Origin: Clostridia bacterium
GTDB lineage: Bacteria; Bacillota; Clostridia; Monoglobales; Firm-18
NCBI GenBank assembly: GCA_017408205.1
Contig: JAFQVC010000180.1
Location: 1-5,384, forward strand
DNA: 5,384 nucleotides
Direction of reading: 5' to 3'
Of the stretch, positions 1 through 5,384 are shown in pieces. The notes below the pieces were generated by a model that had not been told where the DNA came from, did no database searches, and worked only from the letters and a program-made list of their open reading frames with translations. Position 1 is the first letter of the stretch; every line of letters begins with the position of its first letter. The position numbers were made by a program, and so were the translations under genes.

Positions 1-1265
1 ACAGTATAGTTGACTAAAATGTATAACACTTCCGCTCCGTTGTCTATACTTGACATTATTGCCTCTTTAATATCCTCATAATCGAAAGCCACGCCTAAAT
101 CGGCATATTTAAAACGAACAGCAAGGTCGTTGTGTCTGATGCCTGATGTGGATAACCTTACAACATTTGCGTCTTTTAACTTTTCAAAATCAACGTCGTA
201 AAGCCACGAAACGTCACAACCGTCCGATGGTTTGTCATTTACTGCAACTATTACGTTCTTTTTTCTCTTGTCGGATAACACCGTAGAAATCGCCTGATTA
301 AAGCCGGCAGGATTTTTTGCAAGGTTTAAAACTGTTTCAATCCCTATATCAAATGTTTCCATTCTGCCTATCTGCGGTTTGTAGTTTGCAAGCATTTTCT
401 GAAATAATTTTGTATCAAGATTTAAGGAGTCAAAAATCGCAAAACCCGCCAAAATGTTGTAAATGTTGTAAAAACCCCTGTAATTTACAGAAATTTTTGT
501 ATCATTAACAGTGAAAGCAAGACCGTGAGACATATCAACATCTCTTGCACTGTAATCTATTTCGGGACGTTTAAAATCGCAGTTTTCACACTTGTAACTG
601 CCAAGATGACCGTAATGATAAAAATCATAACTTAATTCTTTTCCGCAAACTCTGCAGAATTTTCCGTCTTTAACCTCGTTAAGTGGCTCTCCTGCTTTTT
701 CATTAACCCCAAAGAACACGCACTTTTTTCCCGTTTCCATACCGAAAGAAGTAACAAGCGGGTCATCACCGTTTAATACAAGAGTAACATCGTCAAGTAA
801 ATCTACCGCTTTTTTAAGGGCGTCAATGGTAATTTCAATAGCACCGTATCTGTCCAACTGGTCACGGAATAAGTTTGTTACCACCAAAAAATCGGGCTTT
901 AACTGTTTAAATACCTTTAATGTTGACAGTTCATCGACCTCAATGCAGGCATAATCCGCTTTAAGTCTGCCGAAAATATTTGATTTAACGGCAAAAGCAG
1001 TCGCCACACCGTCAATCATATTTGCACCAACATTGTTGCAAACCACATTATCAAATAATGAATAGATAATATTGTTTGTAGTAGTTTTTCCGTTTGTACC
1101 GCATACAACAATTATCTCTTTCTTCACCTGTTTTGATAAACGCGAAATCATATCGGGGCAAATTTTCATAGCGTATCTGCCGGGAGCAGAAGAACTTTTT
1201 GTGCCCATAATTTTGCCTATCAATATTAATAATTTTGCAACTATTACCGAAAGTGCAAGTTTCAA
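1..1265 (-). CDS. murT: Lipid II isoglutaminyl synthase subunit MurT (Mur ligase family, DUF1727), C-terminus cut by window edge
   Basis: MurT with GatD converts the alpha-carboxyl of D-Glu in lipid II to an amide (D-isoglutamine) at the cytoplasmic face of the membrane, using ATP and glutamine. Translation of 1265 down to 1 gives 421 residues with no stop. Visible are a hydrophobic N-terminus (about 3-20), an ATP-binding P-loop GTNGKTTT (56-63), the Mur-ligase signature NLFRDQLDRYG (131-141), NGDDP (165-169), and a four-cysteine zinc-ribbon insert typical of MurT (C204, C207, C226, C229). The DUF1727 part carries LAKNPAGFNQ (315-324) and CDVSWLYDVDFE (350-361); an Asp of this domain is reported to complete the GatD catalytic triad. 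Roughly the last 15-40 residues are missing. The start chosen is TTG at 1265, because the AGGAG site at 1276-1280 lies only one base from ATG 1274 but at normal distance from TTG; it also gives the family-like beginning MKLALS. It follows the ECF gene directly. gatD is expected next, beyond position 1. Family assignment is very secure; the start is less so. Confidence 0.95.
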   Translation of the reverse strand, partial: MKLALSVIVAKLLILIGKIMGTKSSSAPGRYAMKICPDMISRLSKQVKKEIIVVCGTNGKTTTNNIIYSLFDNVVCNNVGANMIDGVATAFAVKSNIFGRLKADYACIEVDELSTLKVFKQLKPDFLVVTNLFRDQLDRYGAIEITIDALKKAVDLLDDVTLVLNGDDPLVTSFGMETGKKCVFFGVNEKAGEPLNEVKDGKFCRVCGKELSYDFYHYGHLGSYKCENCDFKRPEIDYSARDVDMSHGLAFTVNDTKISVNYRGFYNIYNILAGFAIFDSLNLDTKLFQKMLANYKPQIGRMETFDIGIETVLNLAKNPAGFNQAISTVLSDKRKKNVIVAVNDKPSDGCDVSWLYDVDFEKLKDANVVRLSTSGIRHNDLAVRFKYADLGVAFDYEDIKEAIMSSIDNGAEVLYILVNYT

Positions 1266-1270
1266 AGAAA

Positions 1271-1813
1271 TCATTCTCCTTTTTTCTTTATGTAACCCGC
1301 TTTTTTAAGGGCAGGAATTATTGCAAGAGTTATAGCAAAATCAATTGCATGATGTATCATCGTACCAAAGAAAATAACTGACACCCAGCCCACTGAAATT
1401 TCCATTCCAAACAGTGACATGGTTTTTGCAGTCATTGGCATTATGCTTAAGAAAGGCAATACTGCAACAATTTCCAACAAAGCGTGAACAACCATTGTAA
1501 CAAAGCCCATTAAATATATGTTGCTGTTCTTTTTCAACATATATACACCAAGCATTGCAAAAGGTATGTGCATAGCAGCTCTTGTAATTACCCAGGGCAT
1601 TGATGCACACTTAATCGCGAAACCAATCAAAGAGCCAAAAGCAGTTGCCAGTGCAACAACAGGCGAAATAAAAATTGAAATTATTGTTGGTAAATGCGAT
1701 GCGAAAGTTGCTGAAAACGGTCCGAGTTGTAATGTTGGAAACACATTGGGTATTAAAATTGACAATGAAGTCAATAGTGCAGCAACTACCATATCTTTAG
1801 TTTTAATCTTCAT
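1271..1813 (-). CDS. ECF transporter S component (substrate-binding membrane subunit), possibly niacin (NiaX-like)
   Basis: A 180-residue, very hydrophobic protein with about six membrane segments (roughly 8-25, 40-55, 56-70, 78-94, 100-122 and 141-170) and a Lys-rich end (KKAGYIKKKGE), as expected of an S component of an energy-coupling factor transporter. The opening AALLTSLSILIP (11-22) resembles the first helix of S components, where small residues pack against EcfT. The stretch GPFSATFASHLPT (31-43) followed by a long hydrophobic run resembles, from memory, NiaX-type proteins predicted to import niacin, but I cannot verify the substrate. No EcfA ATPase or EcfT gene is present, so it would share a module encoded elsewhere (group II ECF). 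It starts 11 bases after the second DUF4330-type gene. The ribosome site is an imperfect GGGGTGG (1819-1825) five bases from ATG, weaker than its neighbours' AGGAGG. The stop TGA overlaps the alternative murT ATG. No riboswitch could fit in the gap. The family is fairly secure, the substrate is not. Confidence 0.82.
   Translation of the reverse strand: MKIKTKDMVVAALLTSLSILIPNVFPTLQLGPFSATFASHLPTIISIFISPVVALATAFGSLIGFAIKCASMPWVITRAAMHIPFAMLGVYMLKKNSNIYLMGFVTMVVHALLEIVAVLPFLSIMPMTAKTMSLFGMEISVGWVSVIFFGTMIHHAIDFAITLAIIPALKKAGYIKKKGE
1276..1280 (-). promoter_or_regulatory. Ribosome binding site that decides the murT start
   Basis: On the minus strand the bases read AGGAG, followed by one base and then ATG (1274-1272). 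A one-base spacer is too short for normal initiation. TTG at 1265-1263 lies ten bases from AGGAG, or nine counted from the position equivalent to the last G of AGGAGG. The other genes in the window have spacers of 7, 7, 8 and 9 bases on the same scale, so TTG fits the local pattern. The site sits inside the last codons of the ECF gene, implying coupled translation. Confidence 0.7.
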
Positions 1814-1824
1814 TTATACCACCC

Positions 1825-2319
1825 CTATTTGTAAATACTTGTTACTACACCTTCAACCGTGGAATATTTACCTTTAATTCCGTAGGTAGAGTTTACATTA
1901 ATTTTGTTGTTTGAAGATGTGTAATAACTGTTGTCATTAATTTTGCCCTTTATTTCAAAGGTTAAAGTTATGTTGTAATTATCGGGAATTACCGCATTAA
2001 CAGCAGTACCATCTGCTTTTTCAATTAACTTAGAAGCAGGTCTTTCTTTAAATTCAATTAAAGTTCCCATATCGTCGCCTGTTTTTAAAGTATTGTAAAA
2101 GTTAGTACCAATACTGTTATCAAGAGCATCCAAAGTAGTTTTTCTTACATTTTCAATTTCCATAGTGTAGTAAAAAGTATCATTTGAAACAACCGCTTTG
2201 CCCTGATTGCCTGCAAATCTTACATACACCCCTGCAAAAACCAGAACAGCCGCAACGATTACTATAATATCAACAATACTTATTTTACCGAACAATCTAC
2301 CGTTTTTGTCAATAATCAT
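1825..2319 (-). CDS. DUF4330-type single-pass membrane protein, second of a tandem pair
   Basis: 164 residues: a short cytoplasmic lead with the DUF4330-like opening DKNGRLFGKISIVD (4-17), one membrane helix (about 14-35), then an extracytoplasmic domain of about 125 residues rich in beta-prone and Asn/Tyr/Thr residues. There is no cleavage site after the helix, so it is likely a signal anchor with the bulk outside. The function of DUF4330 is unknown. The ATG shares a base with the stop of the preceding gene (TAATG), and a perfect AGGAGG (2329-2334) with a nine-base spacer lies within that gene's last codons, so the two are translationally coupled. It shows remote similarity to its neighbour: helix then a beta strand with an E-x-E/K pattern (EIE 54-56), a G-x-x motif near 71, a Gly-Thr strand near 85, and a late YNITLTFEIKG strand (115-125). 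A subunit partner role with the neighbour or the upstream membrane glycan enzyme is inference. Confidence 0.8.
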   Translation of the reverse strand: MIIDKNGRLFGKISIVDIIVIVAAVLVFAGVYVRFAGNQGKAVVSNDTFYYTMEIENVRKTTLDALDNSIGTNFYNTLKTGDDMGTLIEFKERPASKLIEKADGTAVNAVIPDNYNITLTFEIKGKINDNSYYTSSNNKINVNSTYGIKGKYSTVEGVVTSIYK

Positions 2320-2813
2320 TACTGTTCGCCTCCTGTTTTTTCAAGTTTAACTATAAAACCGTCTGGAGAAGCAACTCCGCCTCCGCTGAAAGGCATCTTA
2401 ACGCCAACCCTCAACTCCTCTGTGTTTCCAACAAAGAATTTGCTGTTTTCGTATGCCTCTGTTCGTATTGTAACCAACGCCTGATACTTATCGGGATATG
2501 TGTCCCAGAAATATTCACCTTTAATTATATCTTTTGCAAGGCGTTTGTACGGTTCAATTACAACGTCTGTAATTTCACCATAGTCGGAATTTTTAACACC
2601 GTAAACAACCTGTTTTCCAACCGCATCGGCAAAAGCAGTTGCAGACACTTCTGTTAAATCTTTTACTTCAACGGTAAATTCCAAAGTAACGGGAGTACCA
2701 AGACTTGCCTGTGTCTTGTTAACTCTTGTAAATAAAAATGTACCTACAAGTAAAATTGCAATTACAATAAAGATAATCACATAGTCAAGTACGTTAAGTT
2801 TTAACTTTGACAT
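2319..2813 (-). CDS. DUF4330-type single-pass membrane protein, first of a tandem pair
   Basis: 164 residues, with a short N-terminus (MSKLKLNVLD), one strongly hydrophobic helix (about 9-31), and an extracytoplasmic domain with VTLEFTVEVKDL (42-53), VYGVKNSDYGEITDVVIEP (70-88), YQALVTIRTEA (110-120) and a Gly-rich turn at 143-146. The size and order (Asp-bearing lead, helix, two beta-rich halves) match its neighbour at 1825-2319, suggesting an old duplication. I assign DUF4330 less firmly than for the neighbour because it lacks the DKNGRLFGK lead. The start is clear: AGGAGG at 2822-2827 with an eight-base spacer, overlapping the TAA stop of the glycosyltransferase 13 bases upstream. No enzyme motif, lipobox or sortase signal is visible. 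A structural or scaffolding role in surface glycan assembly is inferred only from position. Confidence 0.75.
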   Translation of the reverse strand: MSKLKLNVLDYVIIFIVIAILLVGTFLFTRVNKTQASLGTPVTLEFTVEVKDLTEVSATAFADAVGKQVVYGVKNSDYGEITDVVIEPYKRLAKDIIKGEYFWDTYPDKYQALVTIRTEAYENSKFFVGNTEELRVGVKMPFSGGGVASPDGFIVKLEKTGGEQ

Positions 2814-2826
2814 AACCTTTTCCTCC

Positions 2827-3942
2827 TTACTTTCTAAGTAAATCCATATAATACTGTTCCATATTTTTTGTCATTATCTGTGATGTGAATCTGTCGTTAA
2901 ACACCTTCTCACAACATAAGGAAATGTCGGAATACAATTTGTCATCAGATAAAAGGCGAATAACCTGTTCTGCAATAAACTGACTTGATTTTTGCGGCAC
3001 AACGTATCCGTTAACCTCGCTTGTAATAAGTTCGGGATTTCCGCCGAAATCACTTACAACCGCAGGGATACCTAAGCTCATACCCTCAAGCAACGATAAA
3101 CTTGCCGCTTCTGTACCAAAAGACGCGTTAACCTGAACGTCTGTAATATTTTCAAGTTTGTATATATCCTTTAAAAATCCCGTAAAAATCACATAGTCGT
3201 CAAGCATTTTTTCTTTTGCGTAGGCAACAAGAGAGTCATACTCTTCCCCTGTTCCTGCAACTACAAATACCGCATTTAAGCCCTTTAGCATTGCGGTTTC
3301 TGCAGCATCAATAAAATACTTGTGACCTTTAACTTCTGTAAGCCGCGCAATAATGGAAACAACTTTTTTGTCTTTTGGTATTCCAAGTTCTGCTTTGTAT
3401 TGCTCCTTTTCCTCCTGTGACAAAATTATGGGTTTATCAATTCCATTATATATGACTTTTATTTTATCTTTGTCAATACCTGTGTCAACAACATTTTGTT
3501 TTGCCGCCTCGGCAACTGCGATAATACCTGAAGACAAAAACTTGTCCGCAATTTTGTTTAAAAATCTGTTTATTGGATTTTTGAATTTTTTATCAACGGG
3601 GAAAACGCTGTGTCTTGTGTAGCAAATTTTCTTAACCCCCGTAAGACGGGCAGCAATTCTTCCTGATAAGCTTGCATGTGTATGAACAATATTCGGCTTA
3701 ATCTCTCTTAAAACTTCAATAAGTTCCTTTGTAACTTCTTTACTGTAGGAAGTTTCAGCCATTCCTTCCACTTCGTAGTACTTAAAGCCAAGTTCCTTGA
3801 TTTTTTCAATTAAAAGACTGCCCTTCGGCACAACAACGGAAACGTCAAACTGCTCTTTGTCGCAGTTGTTCAGATAAGTAAGCAGATAGCGTCCTGCACC
3901 GCCAATATTAGAATCACTTATTATGTGTGTTAACTTAATCAT
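2827..3942 (-). CDS. Glycosyltransferase, GT4 family (GT-B fold)
   Basis: A cytosolic or membrane-associated transferase of 371 residues that would move a sugar from a nucleotide donor to a growing glycan or lipid-linked acceptor. The N-terminal Rossmann-like half has the GGAG glycine loop (14-17) and VHTHAS (86-91). The C-terminal donor domain has SIIARLTEVKGH (196-207), with the phosphate-contacting Arg200 and Lys205, VVAGTGEEY (227-235), FTGF (253-256), and the EX7E motif (E278 to E286) in TEAASLSLLEGMSLGIP. It closes with GGNPELI. All are typical of retaining GT4 enzymes, and the length is normal. No transmembrane helix is seen. Sugar specificity cannot be read from the sequence. The start is ATG at 3942, seven bases after a perfect AGGAGG (3950-3955); an in-frame TTG at 3963 lies upstream of that site and is rejected. 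The first eight bases overlap the end of the ligase-family gene, so the two are coupled and probably act in one glycan pathway. Confidence 0.93.
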   Translation of the reverse strand: MIKLTHIISDSNIGGAGRYLLTYLNNCDKEQFDVSVVVPKGSLLIEKIKELGFKYYEVEGMAETSYSKEVTKELIEVLREIKPNIVHTHASLSGRIAARLTGVKKICYTRHSVFPVDKKFKNPINRFLNKIADKFLSSGIIAVAEAAKQNVVDTGIDKDKIKVIYNGIDKPIILSQEEKEQYKAELGIPKDKKVVSIIARLTEVKGHKYFIDAAETAMLKGLNAVFVVAGTGEEYDSLVAYAKEKMLDDYVIFTGFLKDIYKLENITDVQVNASFGTEAASLSLLEGMSLGIPAVVSDFGGNPELITSEVNGYVVPQKSSQFIAEQVIRLLSDDKLYSDISLCCEKVFNDRFTSQIMTKNMEQYYMDLLRK

Positions 3943-5353
3943 TTGAAATCCTCCTGCATCCAAGTCCTATTCCGATAAAAATCCAGAAAAGAAGCATTAC
4001 ACGGTAGTTGTACCATACATAATCAAACATACCCTGAAGCAGGAATCCAAGAAGCCCTGCAAGTACCGAGGCACAACAAATGCCGACTATTCCTTTTCTG
4101 TCAGATATAAAACCAAGGTATATTTTCTTTAATGCAACAATCATTAAAACTACAAAAGTAACAAGTCCCGCAACACCAGTTTCACACATTATCTGCAAAT
4201 ACAGATTGTGTGCGTGTGGAGCAATAATTCCGCTGTAGGAATAAAAAGGATAAATCTGATTGTATGCATCGCTTCCAAGACCAATACCGTAAAGCGCAAA
4301 ATCTTTTAACATATTGATTGTTCCAAGCCAGATGTATAATCTGTATGAGGACGAAGAATCGGACAAATCACCAATACTTGTAAATCTTGTTATAATGCTT
4401 TCAGGAAGCACAAAAGGTAAAGCAAATAAAACAAGAACTCCTGCAATAATAAACCTTTTGTCAACTAAAACAATAAATACCGCCGCTGCAAGGATAAGTC
4501 CAAGCCAGCATCCGCGTGACTGAGTAAAAATCATACAAAGTGCCATAATGCCAAATGCACCTGCAAAAATCACTTTGTTAAGGAACTTTTTGCATCCCCA
4601 TATCATTCCTGCTGATAAAGGCAATGCAAGTAACAGGTATTCCCCAAGTACGTTTGGGTTTTCCAATGTAGAATAAACCCTTACTGTGATTTGCTCAAAC
4701 ATTTCATCGTCAAGCCAGGCATGTCCTAAATTGTTTCCGAAAAACTGCTGATAAATGCCGTATAAAGAAACAAAAACACCAGCCGCAATAAATACAGTTA
4801 TGGCAGTAATTGCTTTTTCTTTTGTATCAAGGGCTTTTATTACCAAAAAAACAAATGCAATAAATGGCAGGTAAACCATATAGATTTTAATACTTGACAT
4901 TACTGCAAGTGAAGTTATGGTACAAATACCAAAAATCACAAGAAGAAGTATTACTAAAATACCAAAACCGTCTAACTTTATGGGCTCGGCGTTTATAAAA
5001 ATTCTGTGTATAAAATATGAAAAAAATGTAATTCCCACTAACGCAAGACATGCAAATGTAGGCACAAAGGGTGCTAAAAATATGGTTGCATATACAAACA
5101 AATGGTACTTTGATATATATTTAATAAGTAAACTTGTTTCTCCAAGTTTCCTGATTTTTTCCGAAGTTTTAAGATTTGAAAGCCATATCACCGGCTTGTT
5201 AATAATTTTGAAAATAATACTGTTTTTAAACTTGTTATCGTCTAAATCACGGGTAAAATAGTATCCAATGGTACTGTTGTCCCACTTATTCTTACACCAT
5301 AAGCATAAAGAAACTATGAATTTGTAAATTAAACTGTTTTTAATTAAATTCAT
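3935..5353 (-). CDS. O-antigen ligase/polymerase-family membrane protein (Wzy_C type)
   Basis: 472 residues. After a polar N-terminal extension of about 80 residues come roughly ten or more hydrophobic segments from residue 84 to 465. Family marks include SLYGIYQQFFG (196-206), VRVYSTLENPNVLGEYL (224-240), TQSRGCWLGL (277-286), a large loop around 318-340 ending in YRLYIW, and PHAHNLYLQIMCETGVAG (379-396), which holds the His-Asn and Glu-x-Gly pattern of WaaL/Wzy proteins. Such proteins join or polymerise undecaprenyl-linked glycans at the outer face of the membrane. In a Gram-positive host the product would be a wall or capsular polysaccharide, or a glycosylated protein, rather than LPS; ligase versus polymerase cannot be settled here. 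The N-terminal extension carries a three-copy degenerate repeat. The start is ATG with AAGGAG (5361-5366) and a seven-base spacer; an in-frame TAA at 5368-5366 excludes a longer form. It is followed by the overlapping glycosyltransferase gene. Confidence 0.88.
   Translation of the reverse strand: MNLIKNSLIYKFIVSLCLWCKNKWDNSTIGYYFTRDLDDNKFKNSIIFKIINKPVIWLSNLKTSEKIRKLGETSLLIKYISKYHLFVYATIFLAPFVPTFACLALVGITFFSYFIHRIFINAEPIKLDGFGILVILLLVIFGICTITSLAVMSSIKIYMVYLPFIAFVFLVIKALDTKEKAITAITVFIAAGVFVSLYGIYQQFFGNNLGHAWLDDEMFEQITVRVYSTLENPNVLGEYLLLALPLSAGMIWGCKKFLNKVIFAGAFGIMALCMIFTQSRGCWLGLILAAAVFIVLVDKRFIIAGVLVLFALPFVLPESIITRFTSIGDLSDSSSSYRLYIWLGTINMLKDFALYGIGLGSDAYNQIYPFYSYSGIIAPHAHNLYLQIMCETGVAGLVTFVVLMIVALKKIYLGFISDRKGIVGICCASVLAGLLGFLLQGMFDYVWYNYRVMLLFWIFIGIGLGCRRISND
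3950..3955 (-). promoter_or_regulatory. Ribosome binding site that decides the glycosyltransferase start
   Basis: The minus strand reads AGGAGG followed by seven bases and ATG (3942-3940), the best-formed site for this gene. It lies inside the end of the upstream ligase-family gene and downstream of the in-frame TTG at 3963. A TTG start would put the site inside the coding region and leave it unexplained, and would add seven residues (MDAGGFQ) before the family-like opening MIKLTHIIS. Confidence 0.85.
5114..5344 (-). repeat. Three-copy degenerate protein repeat in the ligase-family N-terminal extension
   Basis: Residues 4-13 (IKNSLIYKFI), 42-51 (FKNSIIFKII) and 73-80 (TSLLIKYI) of the ligase-family protein follow one pattern: N/T-S, two or three aliphatic residues, an invariant Lys, an aromatic or Ile, then Ile. 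Copies one and two are 38 residues apart, and Trp19 and Trp57 also line up at that offset. Copies two and three are about 29 apart. All lie before the first clear membrane helix and look amphipathic, so they may be membrane-surface or protein-docking segments. The repeats are short and I judged them by eye. Confidence 0.5.
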
Positions 5354-5384
5354 TTTTTTACTCCTTTATTTATTACTTGCAACA
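5354..5384 (-). other. Leader of the ligase-family gene at the window edge
   Basis: These 31 bases hold the ribosome binding site AAGGAG (5361-5366) and an A-run spacer. Read on the minus strand, frame 1 stops at TAA (5375-5373), while another frame stays open from the edge and would end in TGA at 5352-5350, forming an ATGA overlap with the ligase-family start. Either could be the end of a preceding gene, so the operon may continue upstream. There is no room to recognise a promoter. Confidence 0.4.

Noticed and set aside
453..470. Tandem nine-base repeat AATGTTGTA twice
   Set aside because: It encodes the YNIYNI stretch of MurT and has only two units, so it is explained by the protein sequence.
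478..490. Perfect inverted repeat CTGTAA-T-TTACAG
   Set aside because: It is a six-base-arm palindrome with a one-base centre inside murT. Such short palindromes occur by chance and there is no promoter or repeat partner nearby.
1341..1610. Minus-strand frame of 89 codons inside the ECF gene
   Set aside because: It lies in another frame of the same gene, is rich in Cys and Asn, and has no family features.
1814..1824. Possible riboswitch or operator before the ECF gene
   Set aside because: The gap is only 11 bases and is filled by the ribosome binding site.
1518..1877. Plus-strand open frame of 119 codons opposite the ECF gene
   Set aside because: It is antisense to a well-supported membrane protein and its product shows no recognisable family. 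Treated as a shadow, like the other plus-strand frames at 317-508, 1072-1308, 3353-3622, 4314-4523 and 4917-5261.
3943..3963. Longer glycosyltransferase beginning at TTG 3963
   Set aside because: The perfect AGGAGG at 3950-3955 lies downstream of it with ideal spacing to ATG 3942, and the extra seven residues are not part of a GT4 fold.
5354..5384. Promoter before the ligase-family gene
   Set aside because: The visible leader is too short to hold a -35 and -10 pair, and the AT-rich bases are equally well explained by stop codons and the ribosome site spacer.

Overview
The window is a single, densely packed stretch of minus-strand genes, read from right to left. It has an AT-rich base composition and strong AGGAGG-type ribosome binding sites. 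Successive genes overlap or are separated by at most 13 bases. MurT, two DUF4330-type proteins and an ECF S component without its own energising module point to a low-GC Gram-positive bacterium, most likely an anaerobic clostridial lineage. This taxonomic call is an inference from gene content and style; no marker gene fixes it.

Layout in transcription order: (1) an O-antigen ligase/polymerase-family (Wzy_C type) multi-pass membrane protein, 5353-3935; (2) a GT4-family glycosyltransferase, 3942-2827, overlapping gene 1 by 8 bases; (3) and (4) two single-pass, 164-residue DUF4330-type proteins, 2813-2319 and 2319-1825, joined by a TAATG stop/start; (5) an ECF transporter S component, 1813-1271; (6) a MurT-type Mur ligase, from about 1265 to the left edge, truncated by the window. 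No gap longer than 31 bases exists, and no RNA gene, terminator, mobile element or CRISPR array is visible.

As a unit the genes look like cell-envelope functions. Genes 1-2 would assemble and polymerise or attach a surface glycan, gene 6 would amidate the peptidoglycan precursor lipid II together with GatD (expected just beyond the left edge), and genes 3-4 are membrane-anchored extracytoplasmic proteins of unknown function tied by translational coupling to the glycan genes. The S component is the outlier: it would import a small molecule, possibly a vitamin such as niacin.

Points worth a second look are the tandem paralogous DUF4330 pair, a three-copy degenerate repeat in the N-terminal extension of the ligase-family protein, and two starts decided by ribosome binding site spacing: TTG at 1265 for murT rather than ATG at 1274, and ATG at 3942 for the glycosyltransferase rather than TTG at 3963. 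I did not find a clear new defence or mobile system.
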